A stretch of DNA of 64,000 bases from Streptomyces sp. YIM 130001. Lineage in GTDB: Bacteria > Actinomycetota > Actinomycetes > Streptomycetales > Streptomycetaceae. Positions 53,867 to 62,444 of this stretch are shown here, in pieces. The first letter of the stretch is position 1, and each line of letters begins with the position of its first letter. The position numbers were made by a program, and so were the translations under genes. The DNA lies in contig NZ_KZ984550.1 of assembly GCF_003574445.1 (NCBI RefSeq), forward strand, positions 186,001-250,000, in the 5' to 3' direction. The notes beneath the pieces were generated by a model that worked only from the letters and a program-made list of their open reading frames with translations, searched no databases and was not told where the DNA came from.

Positions 53867-54266
53867 GCCGGCCTCCAACAACGGGTCGCGCCTCGTCCGG
53901 GAAGGCTTTCTCGCGGGCGCCTTCTCCGTAAGGTCCAACGTTCTTCGGCGTCAACGGCTACGGCACAACACCCCCGTTTCGGATGGCGCTTCATGGCAGA
54001 TCTCGCAGGAGATTTCCGGTTTGTAGGCAAACTCTGCGTACTGGTGTCGTCACAGCAGGTACCTTCGAGCCCCGCTGGGACACGGGCGCCGAGGGGCGTG
54101 CCGGACGGCCGGTGTGCCGTGCGGTGGCGCCGTGTGTTCCCGGTGCTGTCTGTTCCCGGGCTGTTGTCGGTCCGTACGAGCACGCTCCGCATGAGCACGA
54201 TCTGCACAAGCACGATCTGGACGAGCACGATCTGTACGAGCAAGATCCGCACGAGAGGGCAAGGCC
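53867..54266. other. Intergenic region upstream of the TPR regulator
   Basis: About 400 bases between divergent genes. It is less GC-biased by codon position than its surroundings. It contains the 15-bp repeats at 54174-54255. No gene is supported, although a plus-strand frame (53983-54285) is open. Confidence 0.6.
54174..54255. repeat. 15-bp tandem repeat, five copies and a partial
   Basis: Units begin at 54174, 54189, 54204, 54219 and 54234, with a 7-base partial at 54249. Consensus is GCACGAGCACGATCT with a few changes. The array ends 11 bases before the ATG of the TPR regulator, so it lies in its leader. Read through, it would encode HEHDL-like pentapeptides on the plus strand. Confidence 0.9.
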
Positions 54267-55664
54267 ATGGCGTCGTCAACGGTGACATCGTCCATGCGGT
54301 CCCCCCGGCCGAATGCCGCCTTCCGGCGGCTGCGCGGTTCGCTGTCGCCGGGTGAGTTCGCCTCGCTCGTGCGCCGGTCCGGCCAGGAGATCGGCGAGCG
54401 GGTGTCTTGCGACGCGCGCTACATCGGCCGGGTGGAGTCGGGTGAGATCCGCTGCCCCAACTACGCCTACGAGCGGGTGTTTCTGCACATGTTCCCCGGC
54501 CGGACGCTGTCCGATCTGGGGTTCGCGTCCCGTGCATCGGTACGCGGCCGGGCCGCGCGTCCCGCACCCGCCGACGCCGCGGCGCACGCGTTCGGGCAGC
54601 ACGGCGCAGGGCGCGTGGTGTCCCAGTGGTCCCCGAGAACCCCGAGTACACAGAGCGACGAGGTGAGCGACGTGCTGCGTCGCGCATTCATGACAGTCGG
54701 CGGCGCGGCCGTGGCGGCCACGCTCGGCCGACCCGCGGAGGCCTCCGAGGCGCGGTTGCCGCGCAGGGTGGGTACGGCGGAGGCGCTGGCCCTTGAGGAC
54801 GCGGTGCGCCGGATCCGGCTGCTCGACGACCGGCACGGCGCGGACGGCCTGTACCGGCGGGCGATGGGTCCGTTGCGTACGGCGTATGCGCTGCTCGATG
54901 CCGAGGCAGCACGGCAGTCGGTGTCGGAGCGGCTGCACGCCGGGGCCGGTGAGCTGGCGATCTCGGTGGGCTGGCTGGCGCACGACTCGGGACGTCTGGA
55001 GGAGGCGCGGGCGCATTACGCCCAGGCGCTGGCCACGGCGCGGATGGCGGGTGACGGGGCCCTGGAGACGCACGCGTTGTGCAACATGTCGTTCCTGGCG
55101 CGGGATGCGGGACGGTCCCGGGAGGCGGTGCGGGCGGCTCAGGCGGCGCAGCGTTCGGCGCGGGCGTCGGGGTCGAGCCGGCTGCAGTCGTTGCTGGCGC
55201 TGCGGGAGGCGGGCGGCTGGGCGGGGCTCGGGGACCGGGCGGGCTGTGGGCAGTCGCTGTCGCGGGCGCAGGGTCTGTTCGAGGCCGGAGCCTCGGACGC
55301 GGATCCGGAGTGGATGAGTTTCTACGGTGAGGCGGAGTTGTCCGGTCTCGAGGCGCAGTGCTGGTCGGCGCTCGGTGAGTGGCCGCGGGCGGCTCGGCAG
55401 GCGCAGCGGGCGGTGGGTCTGCAGGATCCGCATTTCACCCGGAACATCGCGCTGTACACGGCGGAGGCGGCGGACGATCTGGCCCATGCGGGGGCGGTGG
55501 ACGAGGCGGCGGCGGCCGGGGGCCGGGTGCTCGATGTGCTGGGTGAGGTGGGGTCGGCGCGGATCCACTCGATACTGGCCGGCACGGCGCGGCTGTTGCG
55601 GCTCCACGGGGGCGGCGCCGGGGTGCCGGACTTCCTGGAACGGCATGCGGCGCTGGCCGGTTGA
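54267..55664 (+). CDS. NsdA-like transcriptional regulator with TPR domain
   Basis: A 465-aa protein. The N-terminal region holds an XRE-like motif (RRSGQEIGERVSCDARYIGR, VESGEIRCPNYAYERVFLHM). After a hydrophobic VLRRAFMTVGGAAVAATLGR segment come tetratricopeptide-type helices (about 200-440: [40 protein letters not shown]). This layout is that of NsdA and related Streptomyces regulators that repress antibiotic production and sporulation. GAGAGGG precedes ATG 54267. It may be controlled through the repeat array just upstream. Confidence 0.75.
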   Translation: MASSTVTSSMRSPRPNAAFRRLRGSLSPGEFASLVRRSGQEIGERVSCDARYIGRVESGEIRCPNYAYERVFLHMFPGRTLSDLGFASRASVRGRAARPAPADAAAHAFGQHGAGRVVSQWSPRTPSTQSDEVSDVLRRAFMTVGGAAVAATLGRPAEASEARLPRRVGTAEALALEDAVRRIRLLDDRHGADGLYRRAMGPLRTAYALLDAEAARQSVSERLHAGAGELAISVGWLAHDSGRLEEARAHYAQALATARMAGDGALETHALCNMSFLARDAGRSREAVRAAQAAQRSARASGSSRLQSLLALREAGGWAGLGDRAGCGQSLSRAQGLFEAGASDADPEWMSFYGEAELSGLEAQCWSALGEWPRAARQAQRAVGLQDPHFTRNIALYTAEAADDLAHAGAVDEAAAAGGRVLDVLGEVGSARIHSILAGTARLLRLHGGGAGVPDFLERHAALAG

Positions 55665-55701
55665 GGGGTGGCCGTACCGCGTACGAACGTCACGTCGGTG
55701 A

Positions 55702-55768
55702 ACCGCCCTCTACGCGCGCGTGGAGGGCGGTTTCGCGTTCCCGGCGGTCGTCCACGCGCGCGTAGAGG
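55702..55768. terminator. Paired hairpins between convergent genes
   Basis: ACCGCCCTC (55702) with GAGGGCGGT (to 55731) forms a terminator hairpin followed by TT. CCTCTACGCGCGCGTGG (55707-55723) reappears as its exact reverse complement at 55752-55768, so a larger alternative stem is possible. It separates the TPR regulator from the histidine phosphatase gene. Confidence 0.75.
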
Positions 55769-55805
55769 ACGCTTTTGACGCTCGCGCGTTCGACGCTCGG
55801 GTAGG

Positions 55806-56402
55806 TCAGGCCGTCAGGTGCCCGGTGTCGTTCCACGCTTCGATGGCCGGCTCTGCGTACGCCCAGCCGAGGATCGACAGGGACGTCGGGTCGAGCCGGA
55901 TGCGGGCGCCGAAGTCGAGGGGCAGGCCGAGCCAGCGGGCGCCGAGCGCGCGCAGCAGGTGGCCGTGGGCGAAGACCAGCAGGTCGCGGTCGGCACTGCG
56001 GGCGCGGTCGACGACGGCGTCGGCGCGGGCGGTGATCTCGGCGGCCGTCTCGCCTCCGGGCACGCCGTCACGCCACAGGAGCCAGCCCGGCTGCCGTTCC
56101 TGGATCTCGTCGGGGGCGAGGCCTTCGTAGTCGCCGTAGTCCCATTCGAGGAGGTCGTCGCAGGTTTCGGCGCGGTCGCCGAACCCGGCGATGTCGCAGG
56201 TGGCACGCGCGCGTGCCAGTGGGCTGGTGAGCACCTCCGCACCGGGCAGGCCGGACAGTGGTGGGCGGTGCAGCCTCTCACCGACGAGGCGGGCGCCGTG
56301 CCGTCCCTGGTCGAGCAGCGGGATGTCGGTGCGGCCGGTGTGCTTGCCGGCCTGTGACCAGGCCGTCTGTCCGTGCCGGACCAGCAGGATGCGGGGTGCC
56401 AT
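55806..56402 (-). CDS. Histidine phosphatase family protein (phosphoglycerate mutase-like)
   Basis: A 198-aa protein. The phospho-His motif is [11 protein letters not shown] at the start (His 10), with [27 protein letters not shown] (acid/base Glu) and [20 protein letters not shown] (second His). All four pocket residues are present, so it should be active on a small phosphate ester; the family includes acid phosphatases and PhoE-type enzymes. ATG 56402 is at the conserved start [11 protein letters not shown]. Confidence 0.9.
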   Translation of the reverse strand: MAPRILLVRHGQTAWSQAGKHTGRTDIPLLDQGRHGARLVGERLHRPPLSGLPGAEVLTSPLARARATCDIAGFGDRAETCDDLLEWDYGDYEGLAPDEIQERQPGWLLWRDGVPGGETAAEITARADAVVDRARSADRDLLVFAHGHLLRALGARWLGLPLDFGARIRLDPTSLSILGWAYAEPAIEAWNDTGHLTA

Positions 56403-56696
56403 GGGGGACTCTTCCGTGCGTGTTCGGGGCGGCCCGGTGGGCTGTCGAATGCTGCTCAACCGGCGCAGAGCGGCGGTTTGCGGGACGGGTCCGCCCCGTC
56501 CCGGACCATCATCGCGCACGCGCGCCGATGAGCCCCGAGAGGTGCCCTCCGTCAGCAACCCCGAGCGTCGTGCGTGCGTCTAGTACCACGCGCCACGGCA
56601 GCAGCGAGAGTGACCGTCCGCCGCCGCCGGGCCACACCGTATGGTGGTTCGCTGGCCGCGCGGCCAGAAGCGATGAGGGAGAGCGAGCGAATAAGT

Positions 56697-57650
56697 ATGG
56701 GAGCGCCGCAGACGGACGCGCCGCAGGCGGCCGCGGCACCGGGGGACATACGCGACGAGCCTGCGGCCGGGCGTCCGCGCTGGTGGACGGAACTGCCACT
56801 CATCGTCCTGGTGTACGCGGCCTACTCGGCGGGCCGGCTCCTGGCGCGCGGTGACGTGTCGACCGCCGTCGATCACGGCCTGGCGATCCTGCGGATCGAG
56901 AAGGCGCTGTTCCTGAACGCCGAGCACCCGCTGAACCGCCTCTTCACGGAGCACGCCTGGATCGGCGTACCCGCCGACTTCGCGTACGCGTCGCTGCACT
57001 ATCTGGTCACTCCCGCGATCCTGATCTGGATGTTCCGGCGCAGGCCCGCGCACTACCGGATCGCCCGCACCTGGCTGATGGTGTCGACGCTGATCGGTCT
57101 GGTCGGGTTCACGCTGCTGCCGACGTGCCCGCCGCGGCTGCTCGAGGCGGGCCACGGTTTCGTCGACACGATGGCGCAGTACAGCTCGTACGGCTGGTGG
57201 GGTGCGGAGGCGAGTGCGCCGCGCGGGCTCGGCGGGATGACGAACCAGTACGCGGCGATGCCGAGCCTGCACGTGGGGTGGGCGCTGTGGTGCGGGGTGA
57301 TCCTGTGGAAGCACGGCAGGTCGCGGCTGACCCGGGTGATCGCGGTCGCCTACCCGCTCGTCACGACGATCGTGGTGATGGGCACGGCCAACCACTACTT
57401 CCTCGACGCGGCCGCGGGTGGTGCCGTGATGGCGGCCGGTCTGCTGCTCGCGCCGCGCGTGATGCATCTCGCCGATCGGGCCAAGTCCCTTTTCGTGCTG
57501 CGCAGATCGGCTGCTCGTTCCCGCGTTGTCAGTCCTGGATGTCAGACTTCCGCAGGTGAGCGAATTCCCCAACAGCGCGGGTCCGCAGCCGGACCCGCCG
57601 ATGCCGAAGCAGGAGCCGCGGGCGACGGGGCTGCGGCAGCGGCTCGCTGA
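56697..57650 (+). CDS. PAP2-family membrane phosphatase (AUR1/inositol-phosphorylceramide-like)
   Basis: A 317-aa protein with about six membrane segments. The phosphatase motif is GGMTNQYAAMPSLHVGWALW (about 180-200, catalytic His) and GTANHYFLDAAAGG (about 235). N-terminal PLIVLVYAAYSAGRLL and CPPRLLEAGHGFVDTM segments are typical of the PAP2_3 group. Past about 57500 the frame loses third-position G/C bias while the next gene's frame gains it, so the last 45 residues may be a neutral extension. Start ATG 56697 or 56673. Confidence 0.85.
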   Translation: MGAPQTDAPQAAAAPGDIRDEPAAGRPRWWTELPLIVLVYAAYSAGRLLARGDVSTAVDHGLAILRIEKALFLNAEHPLNRLFTEHAWIGVPADFAYASLHYLVTPAILIWMFRRRPAHYRIARTWLMVSTLIGLVGFTLLPTCPPRLLEAGHGFVDTMAQYSSYGWWGAEASAPRGLGGMTNQYAAMPSLHVGWALWCGVILWKHGRSRLTRVIAVAYPLVTTIVVMGTANHYFLDAAAGGAVMAAGLLLAPRVMHLADRAKSLFVLRRSAARSRVVSPGCQTSAGERIPQQRGSAAGPADAEAGAAGDGAAAAAR

Positions 57651-58722
57651 GCTGCGGGGCCCGTCGGTCCCGCCCAAGGCCCTCGATGCCCGCGCCCTCG
57701 CGGCGCTCGCGGCGAATCCCGGTTGCCGGCGCCGCGCCCTGCTGGACGGCGCGGGGGTGGACAAGGCGACGCTCGCCGAGGCACTGGGTTCGCCTTCCGG
57801 CTTCGGCCAGTCCCAGTTCGCGTTCGTACGAGGGAACGCCTTCGAGGCGCGGGTCAAGGCGGACGGCGGTGCGGAGCTGCTGCGTCTGGCGCACGGCCTG
57901 CTGGGTGGCGGCCCGGAGCCGGAGCCGGGTACGGCGCGGGTCCCGGAGTTGGGCGCGGCGGGGCCCGAGGGGCGGGCGGCGCGTACGGCACTCGCGCTGC
58001 GGGAGGCCGCGTCGGCGGCGGAGTGGACGCTGCTCGACCATCCGTTGCTCGCGCTGGACGTGGCGGGGTCACCGGCGTATCTGGAGCCGGATGCGGTGGT
58101 GGTGCATCCGGACGGCCGGTGGACGGTCGTGGAGATCAAGTCGTTCCCGATGGTGGACGGTTCGGCGGACGCCTCGAAGGTGGGGGCGGCGGCCCGCCAG
58201 TCCGCGGTGTACGTGCTGGCGCTCGAGGAGGTCGCGCGGCGTCTCGATCCGGTCCCCGGGGTGCGGCACGAGGTGCTTCTGGTGTGCCCGCGCGACTTCT
58301 CGAACCTGCCGACGGCGTCGGCGGTGGACGCCCGTAAGCAGGTCGCGGTCACGAAGCGGCAGTTGGCCCGGCTGACCCGGATCGAGGAGATCGCCGAGGC
58401 GTTGCCGCCGGGCACCACGTTCGATGTGGAGCGTCCCGCGGCGGAGATCGAGGAGGCGGTGAGCGCGGTGCCGGCGACGTACGCCCCGCAGTGCCTGTCG
58501 TCGTGCGAGCTGGCCTTCCACTGCCGCGACCGGGCGCGGGAAGCGGGGACGGTCACGGCGCTCGGGCGGTCGCTCCGCGGCGAGCTGGGCGGTCTGACCG
58601 AGGTGGAGCGGGTGCTGGCCGCGGCCCGCGGTGCGGAGGGCGATCCGGACGATCCGGCGGTGGCCGCGCTGCGCCGTGCGGCGGCGCTGCGGGCCGAGGC
58701 GCTCGGGGGTGCGCCGTGCTGA
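57556..58722 (+). CDS. Fe-S cluster PD-(D/E)XK nuclease (RecB/Cas4/AddB-like)
   Basis: A nuclease of about 388 aa. The PD-(D/E)XK core is AYLEPDAVVV (Asp 179) and WTVVEIKSF (Glu 193, Lys 195). Four cysteines match the 4Fe-4S staple of Cas4, AddB and Dna2: Cys 57 (NPGCRRRALL) and CLSSCELAFHC (Cys 313, 317, 323). QSAVYVLALEEV resembles the QhXXY motif. Third-position G/C supports coding from GTG 57556, within the end of the PAP2 gene; TTG 57526 and ATG 57601 are alternatives. It is followed by an unknown gene and an SF1 helicase, so it is probably part of a DNA end-processing or repair unit. Confidence 0.85.
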   Translation: MSEFPNSAGPQPDPPMPKQEPRATGLRQRLAELRGPSVPPKALDARALAALAANPGCRRRALLDGAGVDKATLAEALGSPSGFGQSQFAFVRGNAFEARVKADGGAELLRLAHGLLGGGPEPEPGTARVPELGAAGPEGRAARTALALREAASAAEWTLLDHPLLALDVAGSPAYLEPDAVVVHPDGRWTVVEIKSFPMVDGSADASKVGAAARQSAVYVLALEEVARRLDPVPGVRHEVLLVCPRDFSNLPTASAVDARKQVAVTKRQLARLTRIEEIAEALPPGTTFDVERPAAEIEEAVSAVPATYAPQCLSSCELAFHCRDRAREAGTVTALGRSLRGELGGLTEVERVLAAARGAEGDPDDPAVAALRRAAALRAEALGGAPC

Positions 58723-58798
58723 GCCGGCGGCCGTGGGCCGCTGCCCGTGCGCGGGACTGCGATGAGCCGTGGCTCTCCGGTCGCTGCTGGGGGCCGTC

Positions 58799-60400
58799 AT
58801 GTCGCTGATGCAGGCACTGGCCCGGCTCGAGGCCACCGAGTCGGGGCGGGCGCAGCCGCTGGCGACGGTCCGGCACCGGCATGTGGCCGAGCGGCCGCTG
58901 GTGTTCGTGCCTTTGACGACGGCCGGTGAGACGGGTGCGCCGCTCGGTGCCCTGGTCGGTACGGACCGTGCGGCGCCGCAGCTGCTGGTGGTGCCGCAGC
59001 CGCGCGATCGTGACCTGCGGTTCGGTTTCCTGTCCGAGCTGGCGGAGGTGGTGCTTCCGTACGTCGACGGGTTCGCCGGGGAGACGGAGTCGACGGAGCG
59101 TTCGACGAAGGATCCGGAGAGCGGCAAGCGCGTCAAGGTCGAGGTCGAGCTGTGCACCGATGCGCCGCAGATCCTGGTGCCGAGCCGGGCGGGCCTGGAG
59201 TTCGTGCGGCTGCTCGGTCGGTCGATGCGGTTCCGTCGTACCGCCGAGCAGGATCCGGACACTCCGTATCCGGCGCCGCCTCGGGTTCCGCTGCTCGGGC
59301 GCTGGCTGACGCATTTCGGCGAGCGGGCGCGGGTGCCCGGCTCCGCGCTCCTGATGGCGATGACGGATCTGCTGTCGCGGCACTGGGCGGCGGGCCAGTC
59401 GAGTCTGGAGGACCAGCACCTGGGGGCGCTGCTCGCCTGGATCGATCCGCCGGAGGGTGCCTCGGGGGCGTGGGCGGCGCGCGAGGCGGAGCTTGCGCGG
59501 GACGCGGCCGGCCAGTTGCGCTGTCCGCCGGCGGGTCCGGCGACGGACCCGGCGTTCGACAACCGGCTCCTTGCCCCGGCCGTCGAGCGTTTCGACCGGG
59601 CACGTACGGCACTCGCGGCGGCCGACGACGGTGTGGCCGCGGACCGCAGGCTCGCCGAACTGACCGCGGCGGAGCGGGAGATCCGCGATCTGGTGGCGGG
59701 CTGCACCCGTCCGACGTGGGACGCGATGTGGCGGGGCATCGACCTGCTGCGGGACCTGCCGCGGTCGCTTCGTGACGAGGACCGCTGGACGCGCGACCGC
59801 TGGTCGTACACCGGTCACCGGGACCGGGTGCTGGCCGGTGAGCCGCCGCAGCCGCGCCGCGACGACGCGGTGACCGCGGCGAACAAGCTGTCGGCGCGGG
59901 AGACCGCGCAGGCCAGACTGGAGGCGCAGGAGGCGCTCGACGATCCGCTGGTGATGGCCGGACGGCGGCTGTCCGGTGAGGCGTTCGTCGGCGAGGTCGT
60001 CGACGTGACGATGGCGTACAGCGAGAGCAAGCGGCCGAGCCCGCGACCGCTGGTGACGCTGCGGACGGCGGACCGACCGCATCTCGGGGAGCGGACCAAG
60101 GTGTTCCGCGATCTGGCGGGCAAGCCGCAGTCGGCGGAGTTCGCGGGGTGGGCGGAGGCGGGCGAGGCCGAGGCCGGGGCGGTGGTGCTGCGGATCCTCG
60201 ACAAGATGGGCCGCGGCAAGGAGCCCGAGGCGGGTTCGGTGCCGGAGCCGGGCGAGCGGGTGTGCTGGACGCTGTTCGAGCACACGCCGCGCGGCGGCCC
60301 CGGGCTGCCGGAACCGGAGGACACACCCTGGACGCACGGTGGCCCGCCCGGAGCCGCGGCGGAGAACCCCGACCTGGTGACCGCGGAGGATGTGCTGTGA
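58799..60400 (+). CDS. Conserved protein of unknown function between nuclease and helicase genes
   Basis: A 533-aa soluble protein without a domain I recognise. Acidic-polar N-terminal half (RHVAERPLVFVPLTTAGETG; RDLRFGFLSELAEVVLPYVD), a helical middle part (RLAELTAAEREIRDLVAGCT; LSARETAQARLEAQEALDDP) and a beta-rich end (GEVVDVTMAYSESKRPSPRP; RVCWTLFEHTPRG) that could be an OB-like barrel. ATG 58799 follows GGGGG. Its stop overlaps the helicase start by 4 bases, so it is co-translated with it; a subunit or adaptor of the same complex is likely. Confidence 0.75.
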   Translation: MSLMQALARLEATESGRAQPLATVRHRHVAERPLVFVPLTTAGETGAPLGALVGTDRAAPQLLVVPQPRDRDLRFGFLSELAEVVLPYVDGFAGETESTERSTKDPESGKRVKVEVELCTDAPQILVPSRAGLEFVRLLGRSMRFRRTAEQDPDTPYPAPPRVPLLGRWLTHFGERARVPGSALLMAMTDLLSRHWAAGQSSLEDQHLGALLAWIDPPEGASGAWAAREAELARDAAGQLRCPPAGPATDPAFDNRLLAPAVERFDRARTALAAADDGVAADRRLAELTAAEREIRDLVAGCTRPTWDAMWRGIDLLRDLPRSLRDEDRWTRDRWSYTGHRDRVLAGEPPQPRRDDAVTAANKLSARETAQARLEAQEALDDPLVMAGRRLSGEAFVGEVVDVTMAYSESKRPSPRPLVTLRTADRPHLGERTKVFRDLAGKPQSAEFAGWAEAGEAEAGAVVLRILDKMGRGKEPEAGSVPEPGERVCWTLFEHTPRGGPGLPEPEDTPWTHGGPPGAAAENPDLVTAEDVL

Positions 60401-61761
60401 CGGCCGGAGAGGATGCCCGGAATCCCGCCCCCGAACCCTTCGACCCGGCACGCGCGGCGGGCCGCGCCACGGACGCGATCCTGCACGACACCCTGCACGG
60501 CACGGCCCGCGGTGTGGTCGTCGACTCCCCGCCCGGCGCGGGCAAGTCGACCCTGGTGGTGAACGCGGCACTGCGTCTCGCCGCCGCCGGCCGCCCGCTG
60601 ATGATCGTGGCGCAGACCAACGCACAGGTGGACGACCTGGTCCTGCGCCTCGCCGAGAAGAACCCGTCGCTGCCGGTGGGCAGGCTGCACAGCAGCGACT
60701 CCGATCCGTACGACCGGGCCCTCGACGATCTGGAGCAGGTCCGCAAGTCGGCGAAGGCCGGCGATCTCGCCGGCCTCGACGTGGTCATCTCGACGGCCGC
60801 GAAGTGGGCGCATGTGAACGGCACCGATCCGTGGCCGCACGCCATCGTCGACGAGGCGTACCAGATGCGTTCGGACGGGCTGCTCGCCGTGGCCGGGCTG
60901 TTCGAGCGGGCGCTGTTCGTCGGCGATCCCGGTCAGCTCGACCCGTTCTCGATCGTGGGGGCCGAGCAGTGGGCCGGGCTCACGCACGACCCGTCGGCGA
61001 GTGCCGTGTCCACGCTCCTCGCGCACAATCCGGAGCTGCCGCAGCACCGGCTGCCGGTGTCGTGGCGCCTGCCGGCCTCGGCGGCCGGCCTGGTGTCGGA
61101 CGCGTTCTATCCGTACACGCGGTTCCGCAGCGGCACGGAGCACGGGGACCGCACGCTGGCGTTCTCAGTGACGTCGGACGGTTCGGGCCCGGACCGGGTG
61201 ATCGACGAGGCGGCGGTGTCGGGTTGGGGCCTGCTGGAGCTGCCCGCCCGGCACACACCCCGCACCGACCCGGAGGCGGTACGGGCGGTGGCGTCGGTGG
61301 TGCGCCGGCTGCTCGACCGCGGCGGCGTGACGACGAGCGAGCGGACCACGGACCCGGTGCCGCTGACCAGCGACCGGATCGCGGTGGGCACCGCGCACCG
61401 CGATCAGGCCGCGGCCGTACGGTCGGCGCTCACGGAGCTCGGTGTCACGGACGTCACGGTCGACACGGCGAACCGGCTGCAGGGCCGCGAGTACGACGTG
61501 ACGGTCATGCTGCACCCGCTGTCGGGCCGGCCGGACGCGACCGCGTTCCATCTGGAGACGGGCCGGCTGTGCGTACTGGCCTCGCGGCACCGGCACGCGT
61601 GCATCGTGGTGTGCCGGGCGGGCGTGGCGGAGCTGCTCGACGACCATCCGTCGACGGAGCCGGTGCAGCTGGGTGTGACGGTGAAGTTCCCCGACGGCTG
61701 GGAGGCCATGCAGCACACCTGGGACGCCTGGTCCAACCACCGTGTGCCGATGCGCACTTGA
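60397..61761 (+). CDS. SF1 helicase/ATPase, Upf1/Dna2-like (AAA_11/AAA_12)
   Basis: A 454-aa nucleic-acid ATPase. Motif I SPPGAGKST (44-52), motif Ia IVAQTNAQVDDL, motif II HAIVDEAYQM, motif III LFVGDPGQLDPF, motif IV LPVSWRLP, motif V VDTANRLQGREYDVTVM and motif VI LASRHRHACIVV are all readable, in the pattern of the Upf1-like SF1B group. It is short, lacking the usual inserted 1B/1C domains. GTG 60397 overlaps the upstream stop. With the Fe-S nuclease two genes upstream, it resembles a divided Dna2. Confidence 0.9.
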   Translation: MTAGEDARNPAPEPFDPARAAGRATDAILHDTLHGTARGVVVDSPPGAGKSTLVVNAALRLAAAGRPLMIVAQTNAQVDDLVLRLAEKNPSLPVGRLHSSDSDPYDRALDDLEQVRKSAKAGDLAGLDVVISTAAKWAHVNGTDPWPHAIVDEAYQMRSDGLLAVAGLFERALFVGDPGQLDPFSIVGAEQWAGLTHDPSASAVSTLLAHNPELPQHRLPVSWRLPASAAGLVSDAFYPYTRFRSGTEHGDRTLAFSVTSDGSGPDRVIDEAAVSGWGLLELPARHTPRTDPEAVRAVASVVRRLLDRGGVTTSERTTDPVPLTSDRIAVGTAHRDQAAAVRSALTELGVTDVTVDTANRLQGREYDVTVMLHPLSGRPDATAFHLETGRLCVLASRHRHACIVVCRAGVAELLDDHPSTEPVQLGVTVKFPDGWEAMQHTWDAWSNHRVPMRT

Positions 61762-61931
61762 AGGGGTACCCATCTGGGGTGACCGGTGCAGCGGCGATGG
61801 CCACGGGGCGTACTTGCACGAGGTTGGACAATGGAAGGTGGCCCGGAGCCGGTCACCGCGCAGCGGGCTTCGAACCAGCCCGCGGGGCGGCACGGGACGA
61901 CGTACCACGGCACGACGAGAGGACCAGGCAC

Positions 61932-62270
61932 ATGGCGGAGCCCGAGCAGACCGAGCGGCGGCTGCGACCCGCGCCGCTGCTCTTCGAGCCGGCCGAGGCG
62001 ACCGCCGACCCGGAGCATTTCTTCGACCTGGAGTCGCTCGAGGATCCGAAGGAGCTGCTCGCGCGGGCGACGGAGCTGACGCTCGCGTTCCGCGCGGCGA
62101 CGGACCGGTCCCTGGAGTTCCAGGCGATCGCGGCGGCCCAGCTGGCCGATCCGCGCCGGTTCGACCGGCTGACGACGGCGGCGATCGCCGAGCGGGCGGA
62201 CTGGACGGAGGACTACGCCAAGAAAATGGTCGAGTTCGGCCGCGAACTCCTGCGCGACGGGGACAGCTGA
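61932..62270 (+). CDS. Small conserved hypothetical protein
   Basis: A 112-aa acidic, helical protein (DPEHFFDLESLEDPKELLAR; RSLEFQAIAAAQLADPRRFD; WTEDYAKKMVEFGRELL). The second half looks like a small DNA-binding or protein-interaction helix bundle, unproven. GAGAGGA lies 8 bases before ATG 61932. It is 170 bases after the helicase on the same strand, so co-expression with that operon is possible. Confidence 0.65.
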   Translation: MAEPEQTERRLRPAPLLFEPAEATADPEHFFDLESLEDPKELLARATELTLAFRAATDRSLEFQAIAAAQLADPRRFDRLTTAAIAERADWTEDYAKKMVEFGRELLRDGDS

Positions 62271-62392
62271 CCGACGGCTGACGGGTTCCCGGTACTGCCG
62301 CGCCCCGGCGGCCAGTTGCGCGCCCCCGCTCGAAAGAGCTGATGGCATATGCGGCGGGGGCAAGGTACTCCGTCGCCTCAGGTCCTGTCCCG

Positions 62393-62414
62393 ATTTCCGG
62401 CAAGTCGCGGAAAT
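62393..62414. promoter_or_regulatory. Inverted repeat upstream of the Prim-Pol-like gene
   Basis: ATTTCCG-(8 bases)-CGGAAAT is a perfect 7-bp inverted repeat 31 bases before ATG 62445. Its position near a presumed promoter suggests an operator; the binder is unknown. Confidence 0.45.
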
Positions 62415-62444
62415 GGCCTCATTACCGCCAGTAGACCTGTGTGT

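Noticed and set aside
53983..54285. A 100-aa plus-strand ORF encoding HEHDL-like repeats
   Set aside because: It has no ribosome binding site, a non-conserved Arg-rich body, and runs past the start of the TPR regulator; the repeats are better listed as a DNA repeat.
54276..55646. A 456-aa minus-strand frame opposite the TPR regulator
   Set aside because: The plus frame has an XRE motif, TPR helices and a ribosome binding site; the minus frame is Arg/Pro-rich.
56580..58556. A 658-aa minus-strand frame opposite the PAP2 and nuclease genes
   Set aside because: Both plus-strand genes have catalytic motifs; the minus frame is low-complexity Ser/Arg/Ala.
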